From assembly GCA_947629975.1 (NCBI GenBank), contig CANRFU010000010.1:1-35101 (forward strand): a stretch of DNA of 35,101 bases. Reading direction: 5' to 3'. Numbering within the stretch: position 1 is the first letter of the stretch; each line of letters begins with the position of its first letter. Under the pieces are notes generated by a model. The model was not told the DNA's origin. It made no database searches and saw nothing but the letters and a program-made list of their open reading frames with translations. The stretch comes from an uncultured Oscillospiraceae bacterium. GTDB lineage: Bacteria; Bacillota; Clostridia; Oscillospirales; Oscillospiraceae. Made by a program: the position numbers and the translations under genes. This document shows positions 7,330-15,685 of the stretch, piece after piece.

Positions 7330-8304
7330 TCAGATCTCGTGAGCCTGGATGTAATGGGCGGCCTCCTGCCCGGCGATGGCGCCGTCGGAGCAGGCGGTGA
7401 TGCTCTGCCGGAGGAATTTGACGATGACGTCGCCCGCGGCAAAGACCCCGGGGACGCCGGTGCGCATGTGGGCGTCCACCGTCACGTAGCCCCGGTCCAG
7501 GATGCCCAGATCCTGGCAGAACTCGGTGGTGGGGATCAGGCCGATGAACTCGAACACGCCGTCGCAGGGGATCACGTGCTCCCCCATCAGCTTTTCGTCC
7601 ACGGTGTCCGCCGGGCCGAACCTGGGGTCCTTGTCGTTTTCGTTGTTCCGAACCCGGACGCCGGTGAGCTTCGTCTCGCCCTCGAACCCCAGAACGTCCT
7701 GATAGACGTAGATCTTCACGTTCTCCTTCTGGCGCAGCCGGTCGCAGACCATGGGGTCGGCGGTGAGGCCCAGCATAGTGACGATGGTCAGGCTTTTGGC
7801 GATGTCGGCCAGGAAGAGGGACTCCTCCACGGCGGAGTTGCCGCCGCCGACGACCACGCAGTCCTTGCCCCGCATCTGCTCCCCGTCGCACACGGCACAC
7901 CAACTGATGCCGTTGCCGGAGAAGCGGTCCTCGCCGGGGGCGTCCAGCACCCGGTGGCGGGTGCCGGTGGCGATGAGCACGGTCTTCCCCTCGAAGACGG
8001 CGCCGTCCTCCTCGCATACCACCTCTTTCAGCAGGGGGCCCTTGTCCCGGACGGCCACCACGGTGCGGTAGTCAAAGGTGATGCGCTCATAGGTCTGGGT
8101 GTGCTCGAACATCTTCATGGCCAGCTCGGCGCCGTTGATGTTGTCGAAGCCGGTGTAGTTCTGGATCTCGTTGGTGTTGATGAGCTGCCCGCCGGGGGCC
8201 AGCTTATCCAGCATCAGCACCGTCAGGTCGGCCCGGGCGGCGTAGATGGCGGCGGTCATGCCGGCGGGGCCGGCGCCTACGATGATAAGATCATACAGGG
8301 GCAT
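7330..8304 (-). CDS. trxB: Thioredoxin reductase (NADPH, FAD)
   Basis: A 324-residue low-molecular-weight thioredoxin reductase. It has an N-terminal FAD-binding motif (IIVGAGPAGMTAA), the redox-active CAVCDG in the middle, a second nucleotide site (VVVGGGNSAVEE) for NAD(P)H, and the C-terminal FAD contact FAAGDV...RQSITA. It reduces the thioredoxin encoded next to it. The ATG is followed at once by the FAD motif, so the start is secure, and it lies 34 bp after the transporter gene. NADPH rather than NADH or ferredoxin use is assumed from the family. Confidence 0.93.
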   Translation of the reverse strand: MPLYDLIIVGAGPAGMTAAIYAARADLTVLMLDKLAPGGQLINTNEIQNYTGFDNINGAELAMKMFEHTQTYERITFDYRTVVAVRDKGPLLKEVVCEEDGAVFEGKTVLIATGTRHRVLDAPGEDRFSGNGISWCAVCDGEQMRGKDCVVVGGGNSAVEESLFLADIAKSLTIVTMLGLTADPMVCDRLRQKENVKIYVYQDVLGFEGETKLTGVRVRNNENDKDPRFGPADTVDEKLMGEHVIPCDGVFEFIGLIPTTEFCQDLGILDRGYVTVDAHMRTGVPGVFAAGDVIVKFLRQSITACSDGAIAGQEAAHYIQAHEI

Positions 8305-8338
8305 TTTGCATCCTCTCCTTTTGAACGAATTTGGCCGG

Positions 8339-9820
8339 TCAGCCCATCATCAGGGTGGCGAAGGGGATGCCCAGCCCCAGCACAAGGACGATCTCCACCA
8401 GGGCGTAGACGGCGGAGTACTTGTAAACGTCGCCGGAGTTCAGGTCCTTATTGGCAAACATCATGGCCGCAAAGGGAGAGGCCGCGGGGGTGAGCATGGC
8501 GGACTGGAGCACGAAGAAGATCAGCAGGGTGACCATGGGGGCCACGTTGGCGCCGGTGGCGTTGCCGTAGGTCAGGATGATGGGCTGGAGGAGCATGCCG
8601 ATCACCAGGGAGTTGCACACGTTGGTCAGCACGAAGGCCACCATCAGCAGGGCGATGGTGAACACCAGGGTGGACATATTCTGGAAGATGGGGGAGAGCA
8701 GAGCGCCCAGCAGGGCGGCCACGCCGGTGGCCTCGCTGGTCAGCACGCTGCCCAGCAGGATGGCGGTGGCGCAGATGAAGAAGGTGGGCCAGGCGAAATC
8801 CCGCTGCATACTGGTGACGAAATTGACCGTGGGCTTCCCGTCGGAGAGGACGATGGCGCCCATGATGCCCATGTAGAGGGCGGCAAAGCCCATGGAGTTG
8901 GCGCTCAGGAACTGCATGACGGGGATGCCGGGCAGCAGGGAGGGCACCAGCATCACCAGGACGTAGGCGCAGAAGGTGCCGAAGATCAGCTTCTGGCGGG
9001 TGTTCATGGGGGGCAGGGCGGTGCTGTCCAGTTTCTCCATGGTCAGGTCCTTCAGCTTATCCACGTTGGGGCGCAGGATGAACTTGGTGACCAGGATGGC
9101 CACGGCCAGCTCCAGGATGCCCATGATGAAGCAGGTGATGAAGTACTTGCCGTCGTTGATGACCACGTTGGGATCGATGCCCCGGTAGTTGCTCAGCAGG
9201 GCCAGGCCGTTGGACATGTAGGGGGGAACGGGGAAGCCCAGCAGGGCGGCCACCACGATGAGGATGGTCATCAGTTTGGGATACTTATCCTCCCTGGTGT
9301 AGCCCAGATCCTCGTAGATGCCCTTCATGATGGGCCAGAACAGGAGGATGGGCACGAACGCGCCGATAAAGACGCTCATCAGATAGCAGCACAGCAGGAT
9401 CATGCAGGTGAAGACCCAGGGGTGGCCCAGGTTGACCTTCAGGGTGAGGAAGAAGCGGCCGATGTAGTGGGTGATCTTCTCATAGGTCAGGCAGGCGGTG
9501 ATGGCCATGATGAAGAACAGCTGCACCACGGTGGGGTTGCCAAACCACTCCTTCAGCACGCCGTTCATGGGCATATAGCCGGTGAAGGCCACCGCCACGG
9601 CGGAGAGGATGCTGCACCAGACCGGGTCCACGGTGGTCCACAGATACAGGGTGCCCACGAAAACGCCCAGGACCTTCCGGCCCACCTCGGTGACGGTGCC
9701 GTCGGGATAGGGGATGGGGAGCAGTGGAACGATGAACATGATCAGGATGCCGATGATCGCGTGGATGATCTTGCTGTTGAACTGGAATTTGACGCTGCTG
9801 TCGGGAATCGTGTTTGGCAT
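8339..9820 (-). CDS. SLC13/DASS-family anion transporter
   Basis: The protein is hydrophobic throughout, with about a dozen predicted membrane segments, and matches the divalent anion:Na+ symporter (SLC13/DASS) superfamily in layout, with the paired hairpin regions (for example LTNVCNSLVIG and TPAASPFAAMM). The ATG at 9820 sits eight bases after GAGGAG and is preferred over the GTG at 9829; it gives 493 residues. Family members carry sulfate, dicarboxylates or citrate. As the first gene of the operon with trxB, trxA and assT, it is a good candidate to import phenolic sulfates or to move sulfate, but the substrate cannot be read from sequence. Confidence 0.8.
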   Translation of the reverse strand: MPNTIPDSSVKFQFNSKIIHAIIGILIMFIVPLLPIPYPDGTVTEVGRKVLGVFVGTLYLWTTVDPVWCSILSAVAVAFTGYMPMNGVLKEWFGNPTVVQLFFIMAITACLTYEKITHYIGRFFLTLKVNLGHPWVFTCMILLCCYLMSVFIGAFVPILLFWPIMKGIYEDLGYTREDKYPKLMTILIVVAALLGFPVPPYMSNGLALLSNYRGIDPNVVINDGKYFITCFIMGILELAVAILVTKFILRPNVDKLKDLTMEKLDSTALPPMNTRQKLIFGTFCAYVLVMLVPSLLPGIPVMQFLSANSMGFAALYMGIMGAIVLSDGKPTVNFVTSMQRDFAWPTFFICATAILLGSVLTSEATGVAALLGALLSPIFQNMSTLVFTIALLMVAFVLTNVCNSLVIGMLLQPIILTYGNATGANVAPMVTLLIFFVLQSAMLTPAASPFAAMMFANKDLNSGDVYKYSAVYALVEIVLVLGLGIPFATLMMG

Positions 9821-9890
9821 GTGATTCACTCCTCTTCTTTTCTCAGGATAGGACTGTTTGGATGCCCGCGGAAAAAGACACCGGTCGAAA

Positions 9891-9960
9891 CAGATATATT
9901 ATACAATATTTACATCCGCGAAGATAGAACATATGTTAATTTTTGAACAAACATGCGTTA
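9891..9960 (-). promoter_or_regulatory. Promoter of the assT operon with two PrfA-like palindromes
   Basis: On the - strand a TATAAT (9898-9903) has no good -35 element, as expected for an activated promoter. TTAACATATGTTCT contains the perfect palindrome AACATATGTT (9928-9937). With the start site at about 9891 its centre is at -41.5, the class II position of Crp/Fnr activators. A second, weaker copy (TTAACGCATGTTTG, core 9950-9959) is centred exactly 22 bp further up. Both resemble the PrfA box TTAACANNTGTTAA. Confidence 0.6.
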
Positions 9961-10050
9961 AATTTCAGACAAGCTTTTGGGAAAAATGAGTCTTCCCTTT
10001 TCTGACAGATATGATAGAATGACCGGGAAAGGCAAAGAACAGAGAGGGGG

Positions 10051-10728
10051 GTGGCTGACACGGATGTGAAGGAGCGCGCGGCGGAGCTGTTCCGCCAGAA
10101 CGGGAAGCGGCTGGAGTTCCTCCCGGGGGAGAACCTCTTCAACTCCGCCCTGGACCAGGGCGGAAGCTTCGCCCACTTTCTGGACAGCGGGTCCTGTTCC
10201 CTGTCGGGCTTCACCCGGGACGGCAGGGAGCATATCTTCCTCTACTTTCACGGCCAACGGGTGGTGGGCTTTATGCAGCTCATGCCCATCGAGTTCGGGG
10301 GGGATCCGCCCCACATCGTCGTCACCGCCAAGACCCCCTGCGTGGTCTACCGGGTGACCCGGGAGCAGTTCCAGGGGTTTTTGCGGGAGGAATCCTCCTT
10401 CCAGACCTATATGCTCCAGGTGGTGTCCGAGAACTATCTGAATCTCATCAAGCACTATCAGTCCGGCCAGGGCCAGTGCGCCACCAGCCGGCTGTGCGCC
10501 CTTCTGCTGGACTACGCCGGGCGGGAGGGGGATGCGCTTTGTATGCCCGCCTATTTCAATATGGCGGAGTTCTCCCGCTATCTGGGGGTCCATACCGTCA
10601 CGGTGTCCCGCATCATGGTCCAGCTGAAGCAGCGGGGGTACATTGAAAAGCAGGGCCGCCGGATCCTCCTGAGGGACCCGGAGGGACTGGGCCGGCTGAT
10701 CCGGGATCAGTCCAACTTCGACTTCTGA
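10051..10728 (+). CDS. Crp/Fnr-family transcriptional regulator
   Basis: A 225-residue regulator with an N-terminal cyclic-nucleotide-binding-type beta barrel (about 20-110), a long dimer helix, and a C-terminal winged helix (FSRYLGVHTVTVSRIMVQL, about 176-194). There is no N-terminal cysteine cluster, so it is not an Fnr-type oxygen sensor, and no clear cAMP phosphate-binding cassette. The start is uncertain: GTG 10051 directly abuts the purine run AGAGAGGGGG, while GTG 10066 has about 14 bases of spacing; the latter would give 220 residues. It is divergent from the SLC13-trxB-trxA-assT operon with PrfA-like boxes between them, so it probably activates that operon in response to an unknown, perhaps phenolic, signal. 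Confidence 0.85.
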   Translation: MADTDVKERAAELFRQNGKRLEFLPGENLFNSALDQGGSFAHFLDSGSCSLSGFTRDGREHIFLYFHGQRVVGFMQLMPIEFGGDPPHIVVTAKTPCVVYRVTREQFQGFLREESSFQTYMLQVVSENYLNLIKHYQSGQGQCATSRLCALLLDYAGREGDALCMPAYFNMAEFSRYLGVHTVTVSRIMVQLKQRGYIEKQGRRILLRDPEGLGRLIRDQSNFDF

Positions 10729-10751
10729 GAGATACCCGCGCCAGATATAAG

Positions 10752-10780
10752 AGCGCCGCCCCGGATCCCGGGGCGGCGCT
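10752..10780. terminator. Bidirectional terminator between the Crp gene and the ABC operon
   Basis: AGCGCCGCCCCGG and its exact complement form a 13-bp stem with loop ATC, followed by TTTCGT on the + side. It lies between two convergent genes and can serve both. Confidence 0.8.
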
Positions 10781-10797
10781 TTCGTATCTGTGTCCCG

Positions 10798-11568
10798 TCA
10801 TGGGGCGGAGAGCGGCCGGAACACGTATTCCTCGCCCCAGGGGAGGGACGCCCGCGCCGCCGCCACGCCGAAGACGCGCTCCACGCTCCCGTTGGCGCAG
10901 AGATCCGCCGGGGCGCCGTCAGCCACCACGCCGCCCCCGTCCAGCAGGATCACGCGCCGGGCGTACCGCAGGGTCAGGTCCAGGTCGTGGAGGACCATGA
11001 CGACGGTCTTTCCCATGCCGGCCAGGTGGCGGGCCAGTTCCATCACCTCGAACCGGGCGCGGATGTCCAGGTAGGTGGTGGGCTCGTCCATGAGGATGAC
11101 GCCGGTGTCCTGGGCCAGGGCCATGGCGATATAGACCTTCTGCCGCTCGCCCCCCGAGAGGGAGGCCATCCCCCGCTGGGCCAGATGGGAGCAGCCCACC
11201 CACTCCAGGGCGGCGCGGGCGGCGTCGAAGTCCTCCCGCCGGTATTGCCGGGGGAATGAGAGGTAGGCGAAGCGGCCGTGGAGGACCATGCGCAGGGCGG
11301 TCAGCTCCGGGACGTTGCGCCCCTGGGGCAGATAGGCCATCCGCATGGCCCGCTGCTGGGGAGAGAGTTCCTCCAGGGGCGCGCCCTCCAGTAGCACCTG
11401 CCCCCCGAGGGGGGGCAGCAGGCCGGAGGCGGTCCTGAGCAGGGTGCTCTTGCCGCAGCCGTTGAGGCCGCCGATGACCGTGATCTCCCCGGGGGACAGC
11501 GCCAGGTCCAGGTCCCGGAGGACGGGCTGTCTGCCGTAGCCCGCCGTGAGGCGGCGGAATTCAAGCAT
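10798..11568 (-). CDS. FecCD-type ABC importer, ATP-binding protein
   Basis: The start is ATG 11568 (MLEFRRLTAGYG), overlapping the permease stop by eight bases (ATGCTTGA), not 11655 as in the track; it gives 256 residues. It has Walker A GGLNGCGKST (leucine replaces the usual proline), the signature SLSGGERQ, Walker B ILMDEPTTYLD and the H-loop histidine in VLHDLDL. This is the FepC/BtuD/FhuC group that powers uptake of iron-siderophore, heme or cobalamin. It is the last gene of the siroheme/ABC operon. The substrate cannot be fixed from sequence, but linkage to siroheme synthesis favours iron or a tetrapyrrole. Confidence 0.9.
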   Translation of the reverse strand: MLEFRRLTAGYGRQPVLRDLDLALSPGEITVIGGLNGCGKSTLLRTASGLLPPLGGQVLLEGAPLEELSPQQRAMRMAYLPQGRNVPELTALRMVLHGRFAYLSFPRQYRREDFDAARAALEWVGCSHLAQRGMASLSGGERQKVYIAMALAQDTGVILMDEPTTYLDIRARFEVMELARHLAGMGKTVVMVLHDLDLTLRYARRVILLDGGGVVADGAPADLCANGSVERVFGVAAARASLPWGEEYVFRPLSAP

Positions 11569-12583
11569 GGATGCGCCCCCCTCTCTGCCGGATGAGCAGG
11601 ACCAGGAAGAAGGGGACCCCCAGGAAGGCCAGGAAGATGCCGGCCGGGAGTTCATAGGGGGCGAAAAGGAGCCGGGCGGCCAGATCGCACAGGGCCGTCA
11701 GGGCCGCGCCGCACAGGGCGGACATGGGGATCAGCCAGCGGCTGTCCGCGCCCACCAGGGTCCGCCCCAGGTGAGGGACGATGAGGCCGACAAAGCCCAG
11801 CAGGCCGCAGAAGCTGACGCTGGCCCCCGCCAGCAGGGCGGACAGGGCCAGCAGCAGCACCCTGAACCGCCGCACCGGGAGGCCCAGGCCGTGGGCGGTG
11901 GTCTCCCCCATGGAGAGCACGTCCAGCTCATTGGACAGCAGGAAGGCCAGCAGGATGCCCGCCAGGATGACAACGACGGCGGGCCAGAGCCGCCCTCCGG
12001 CGCCGGTGACGCCGGAGAAGCCCCCCACCCGGAAGTCCACGCTGCTCATGGCGGTGTCGGGGAAGAAGGCCCGCAGGGTCTCGCTGACGGCGTTGAGCAG
12101 GGCGTTCACCGCCACGCCGGACAGGACCACCGTCAGCCGGGAGGCGCCGGTGAGCCGGCCCAGGCAGGACACCAGGACCACGGCGGCCAGCGCACCCAGA
12201 AAGGCGGCCCCGGACATCACCCAGCCGGCGGCGGAGAACACGCAGCAGACGGTGACGGCCAGCCCCGCCCCGGCGTTGACCCCGATGATATTGGGGGCGG
12301 CCAGGGGGTTGGCCAGCACCGACTGGAGGATGCACCCCGCTGTGGCCAGCCCCGCCCCCGCGGCCAGACAGGCGGCGGTGCGGGGCAGACGGGAGTACCA
12401 GAAGATGCGCCCCGCCGCCGAGGTCCTGTCCCCGGTGAGAAGGCTCTGCCAGATCTGGGCGGGGGACAGGGGCACCGCCCCCAGGGCAAGGCTGAGCAGC
12501 CCGGCGGCCAGCATGCAGAGCAGCGCCCCCGCCATCAGCAGGCCCCGGCGCTTATCCGAAAAGGATGCGGGCAAGTCCCTCAT
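11561..12583 (-). CDS. FecCD-type ABC importer, membrane permease
   Basis: A 340-residue permease of the FecCD/BtuC family with about ten membrane segments. Family markers are visible: LANPLAAPNIIGVNAGAG in the middle and GLLGFVGLIVPHLGR near the C-terminus, the coupling region that contacts the ATPase. It starts inside the end of the binding-protein gene (32-base overlap) behind GGGGAGG, and its stop overlaps the ATPase start, so the three subunits are translationally coupled. It should form a homodimer in the membrane. The substrate is an iron complex, heme or corrinoid by family. Confidence 0.92.
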   Translation of the reverse strand: MRDLPASFSDKRRGLLMAGALLCMLAAGLLSLALGAVPLSPAQIWQSLLTGDRTSAAGRIFWYSRLPRTAACLAAGAGLATAGCILQSVLANPLAAPNIIGVNAGAGLAVTVCCVFSAAGWVMSGAAFLGALAAVVLVSCLGRLTGASRLTVVLSGVAVNALLNAVSETLRAFFPDTAMSSVDFRVGGFSGVTGAGGRLWPAVVVILAGILLAFLLSNELDVLSMGETTAHGLGLPVRRFRVLLLALSALLAGASVSFCGLLGFVGLIVPHLGRTLVGADSRWLIPMSALCGAALTALCDLAARLLFAPYELPAGIFLAFLGVPFFLVLLIRQRGGRIHA

Positions 12584-13553
12584 ATGCCTCCCCCCAGCGG
12601 TCGTTAGGTTTCAGATTGTAGAGCTTCTGATCCATGAAGTAGAGCTTCCCCTCCTTCACGGCGGTGAGGCCGCTCCAGGCGGGGCTGCCGGTGAGTTCGG
12701 CGGTCAGCGTCTCCCGGACCGCCGCCTCGTCGTTGCCCTGGAGGACGATGAAGATGAGCTCGGGATCGTCCGCGATGATCCGCTCCAGGCTCAGGTCCTC
12801 CAGCAGGGAGTTGTCGCTGTCGGCGATGTTGACGCACCCCAGGTCGGTGAGCATATTGCCCAGGACGGTGCCCTCCCCGCCCTTGGCCTTCACGCTGGAG
12901 GAGCTGGCCCGGAGGTAGAGGACGGTGGGGTGGGTGTCCTCAGACCTGGCGCGCTCCACCACCGCGTCGATCCGGGCCTGGGCGGCGAGGCCGTTGCTCT
13001 CATACAGGTCCCGGCGGCCGGTGATCTGCGTGCAGATGTCCAGCATGTGGAGATATTCGGGGAAGTCGTTCACATCGAAATAGGCGGCGGGGATGCCCAT
13101 CTCCTCGAAGGTGGGCATCAACTCCACGTCGATGTCCGTATTGGGGCTGGCGATGATGAAGTCCGGCTCCACTGACAGCAGCAGTTCCAGGCTGATGTTC
13201 CGGGTGGTCCCCAGGTCTATCACGCTCTCGTCCAGCCCCAGGTCGAACTGGGTCCAGGCGTCGTTGGCGGTGGCCGCGATGTCCCCGCCGGCCAGGCTCC
13301 ACACATGGGCGAAGCTGCCGATGAGGGGGACCACTCGCCGGGGGTTTTTGGGCACGGTGACCTCCCGCCCCAGATCGTCGGTGAAGGTGACGCTCTCCTC
13401 CGCCGGCTCCGTCTCCGGGAGGGCGGACCCGGCCGGAGCGGCCGCGGAGGGGGGGGGGGCGGGAGATCCGGTCACGGCAGGCCCCCCGGCCCCGCAGGCG
13501 GCCAGGGTCAGGGCAAGCGCGAGGCACAGGGCCAGAACTGCGCGTTTTTTCAC
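12552..13553 (-). CDS. ABC importer substrate-binding lipoprotein (BtuF/FepB type)
   Basis: The 333-residue protein begins with a lipoprotein signal (MKKRAVLALCLALALTLAAC; lipobox LAAC, cysteine at 20), followed by an Ala/Pro-rich linker and a class III periplasmic-binding fold. Typical landmarks are VTFTDDLGREVTVPKNPRRVV at the start of the fold and SVEPDFIIAS in lobe one. It captures the ligand outside the cell and hands it to the FecCD-type permease. Its start is a GTG that overlaps the TGA of cobA-hemD (GTGA), which ties its translation to siroheme enzyme synthesis. Ligand options are iron-siderophore, heme or a corrinoid. Confidence 0.9.
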   Translation of the reverse strand: MKKRAVLALCLALALTLAACGAGGPAVTGSPAPPPSAAAPAGSALPETEPAEESVTFTDDLGREVTVPKNPRRVVPLIGSFAHVWSLAGGDIAATANDAWTQFDLGLDESVIDLGTTRNISLELLLSVEPDFIIASPNTDIDVELMPTFEEMGIPAAYFDVNDFPEYLHMLDICTQITGRRDLYESNGLAAQARIDAVVERARSEDTHPTVLYLRASSSSVKAKGGEGTVLGNMLTDLGCVNIADSDNSLLEDLSLERIIADDPELIFIVLQGNDEAAVRETLTAELTGSPAWSGLTAVKEGKLYFMDQKLYNLKPNDRWGEAYEGLARILFG

Positions 13554-14986
13554 AGAGATCCCTCCAGTCTCGATTCCAGCAGGGCGCGGACCATGCCTTC
13601 GCCGGTGGTGTCCGCGCTCCGGGCCAGGACGGAAAGCCCCAGTTCTTCGGCCCGCCTGGCGGTGTGGGCGCCGATGCAGATGCAGCCCTTCCGGGGAGGG
13701 CGCCCGCCTCCGGAGAGGTAGTTCTCCGCCCCGCCGGCGGAGCCGAGGAGGAGGTAGTCCACCTCCTCGTTCCGGACGGGGCCGGGGATCAGGCGGTACA
13801 GGACGAGGCGTTCCCAGGCCACCCCGGCGGCGGTCAGGATCCGCTCCGGGGCGTCGGAGGCGTTTTCCGCCCCGGCCAGGAGCACCGGCCCCTCCCCCCG
13901 CTCCGCCAGGGCCCGGCCCAGGGCGGCGGTGTCATGGGTCCGGGGGGTCAGGTCGGGGTAGATGCCGCGGCGCTCCAGCGCCCCGGCGGTGCCGGGGCCC
14001 ACGGCGGCGAACTTCACGCCGGAGAGGGCCCGCAGGTCCAGGCGGTCTTGGGCCAGAAGGCGGAAAAAGACCTCCGGCCCGTTGGGACTGGTGAAGGCGG
14101 CCCAGGCGGGCTTCCGCTCCAGGGCGGCGGCCAGCCGGCCGGCGGAGCAGGCCGGCTCCACCCGGCTGGTCTGAAGGGCGAGGACCTCGCCGCCCCAGGG
14201 GAGCAGGGCGGCGCGGAGCTTGTCCTGGAAGCTCCGGGTGCCGGTGACGCCCACCCGGACCCCGTCCAGAGGGCGGGCAGGGCCGGTGAGGTCCAGGGCG
14301 GCGGTGTCCCCCACCACGATGACGGCGGGAGGCGGGAAGCCCTCGGCCAGGGGGGCGATGTGGGCCAGATCTCCCCGGACCACCGTTCCGCCCACCACGG
14401 CGGCGGGGGTGCCGGGGGGCTTCCCGGCGGCCATGAGCCTCCGGGCCAGGGCCTCCAGCCGGGACAGGCCCATGAGGAACACCAGCGTGCCGGAGAGTCC
14501 CGCCAGCCGGTCCAGGTCCTCGGGGAGGCCGTCGCCGGTGCCGGCGGTGTGGGCGGTGATCACATGGAAAGAGCGGCTCACCGCCCGGTGGGTCACCGGG
14601 ATGCCCCACAGCTCCGGGACGGCCACCGCCGAGGTGACGCCGGGGACCAGGGCGAAGGGGACCCCCGCCGCCCGGAGGGCCAGGGCCTCCTCGCCCCCGC
14701 GGCCGAAGACGAAGGGGTCGCCCCCCTTGAGGCGGCATACGTTCTTCCCCGCCCGGGCCAGGGAGATCAGGGCCTGGTTGATCTCCTCCTGGGAGGCGCT
14801 GTGTTTCCCCAGACGCTTGCCCATATAGTGGAGTTCCGCGCCCGGGCCGGCCAGGTCCAGCAGGCCCTCGGGCAGCAGGTCGTCATAGACCACCGCGTCG
14901 GCCCTTTTCAGGCACTCCAGGCCCGCCAGGGTCAGCAGGTCCCGGCGGGCGCACCCGGCGCCCACCAGCCAGACGAATCCGCTCAC
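13550..14986 (-). CDS. cobA-hemD: Uroporphyrinogen-III C-methyltransferase / uroporphyrinogen-III synthase fusion
   Basis: The 478-residue protein joins two siroheme-pathway enzymes. Residues 1 to about 240 are CobA/SUMT: VWLVGAGCARRDLLTL, DAVVYDDL, the SAM-binding CRLKGGDPFVFGRGGEE, and VPGVTSA. It adds two methyl groups to uroporphyrinogen III to make precorrin-2. Residues about 245-478 are HemD (RVGVTGTRSFQDKLRAALLPWGG onward), which closes the ring to uroporphyrinogen III. This fusion is common in Firmicutes. The ATG overlaps the stop of the precorrin-2 dehydrogenase gene (ATGA) and the stop overlaps the next start. It supplies siroheme for AsrC upstream in the same locus. Confidence 0.93.
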   Translation of the reverse strand: MSGFVWLVGAGCARRDLLTLAGLECLKRADAVVYDDLLPEGLLDLAGPGAELHYMGKRLGKHSASQEEINQALISLARAGKNVCRLKGGDPFVFGRGGEEALALRAAGVPFALVPGVTSAVAVPELWGIPVTHRAVSRSFHVITAHTAGTGDGLPEDLDRLAGLSGTLVFLMGLSRLEALARRLMAAGKPPGTPAAVVGGTVVRGDLAHIAPLAEGFPPPAVIVVGDTAALDLTGPARPLDGVRVGVTGTRSFQDKLRAALLPWGGEVLALQTSRVEPACSAGRLAAALERKPAWAAFTSPNGPEVFFRLLAQDRLDLRALSGVKFAAVGPGTAGALERRGIYPDLTPRTHDTAALGRALAERGEGPVLLAGAENASDAPERILTAAGVAWERLVLYRLIPGPVRNEEVDYLLLGSAGGAENYLSGGGRPPRKGCICIGAHTARRAEELGLSVLARSADTTGEGMVRALLESRLEGSL

Positions 14987-15600
14987 GGCGCTCCCTCCTC
15001 CCGGTCCAGACAGGTCCCGATCTCCTCCTCGGTCAGGGGCCGGCCCTTTTCCAGGGCGGCGGCGAGGCAGGCGCGCAGAAAGGCCGCCCGCCGGGGCTGC
15101 CGGGAGAAGGCCGCCTTCGCCCGGGGGCGCAGGGCCTCCATCTGGTCAAGGATGTCCTCGAGGCGGCCGGGCAGCACCTCCCCCAGCCGGTCCCGGACCC
15201 AGGCGGCGGCCAGGGGGCTGGCCCCGCCGGTGGAGACGGCGGCGGTGAGTTTTCCCCGCCGGAGGACCGCCGGGAAGATCACCGAGCAGTATCGGGGCAT
15301 ATCCACCACGTTGAGGGGGATCCCCCGCTCCCCGCAGAGCCGGGAGAGGGCCTCGCCCACGGCGGGGTCGCCGGTGGCGTCCACCACCAGGGCGCAGCCG
15401 TCCAGGTCGCCCTCCTCCACCTTCCGGGGGAGGAGCCGGACGGGCAGGGCGGCCAGTTCGGGCAGGACCTCCGGGGCGGCTACGGTGACGCCGGCGCCGC
15501 ACTCCAGCAGGGCCGACGCCTTGCGCAGAGCTACCCTGCCGCCGCCGGCCACCAGACACCGTTTTCCGCTCATCTCCATGAACAGGGGGAACCAGGCCAT
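14983..15600 (-). CDS. Precorrin-2 dehydrogenase / sirohydrochlorin ferrochelatase (CysG N-terminal type)
   Basis: A 205-residue Met8p/SirC-type enzyme. It has the NAD-binding CLVAGGGRVALRKA near the N-terminus, the conserved NVVDMPRYCSVIFPA, and STGGASPLAAAWVRDRL, which are hallmarks of the CysG N-terminal half. It oxidises precorrin-2 to sirohydrochlorin with NAD and may also insert Fe2+ to give siroheme; which of the two it does cannot be told from sequence. GAGGAGG precedes the ATG. The stop overlaps the cobA-hemD start. It lies 85 bp after asrC across a hairpin without a T-tract, so it may be read from the asr promoter. Confidence 0.9.
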   Translation of the reverse strand: MAWFPLFMEMSGKRCLVAGGGRVALRKASALLECGAGVTVAAPEVLPELAALPVRLLPRKVEEGDLDGCALVVDATGDPAVGEALSRLCGERGIPLNVVDMPRYCSVIFPAVLRRGKLTAAVSTGGASPLAAAWVRDRLGEVLPGRLEDILDQMEALRPRAKAAFSRQPRRAAFLRACLAAALEKGRPLTEEEIGTCLDREEGAP

Positions 15601-15630
15601 GGCGGACCTCCTCTCTTCCTGATAGGGTGA

Positions 15631-15660
15631 GAGGGCCCCGACGGCCTCGTCGGAGCCCTC
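15631..15660. terminator. Hairpin between asrC and the siroheme genes
   Basis: GAGGGCCCCGACG and CGTCGGAGCCCTC form a 13-bp stem with one mismatch and loop GCCT. There is no T-tract on the - strand (TCACCC follows), so it may be a weak terminator or an mRNA-stabilising or processing hairpin that lowers, but does not stop, expression of the genes after it. Confidence 0.5.
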
Positions 15661-15685
15661 TAATATGGGTTTGCGGATCAGACGC

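Noticed and set aside
8246-9946. 566-residue + strand ORF
   Set aside because: Antisense shadow of the SLC13 transporter gene; Gly/His/Gln/Asp-rich with no recognisable domain.
13664-15622. 652-residue + strand ORF
   Set aside because: Antisense shadow of cobA-hemD and the precorrin-2 dehydrogenase gene.
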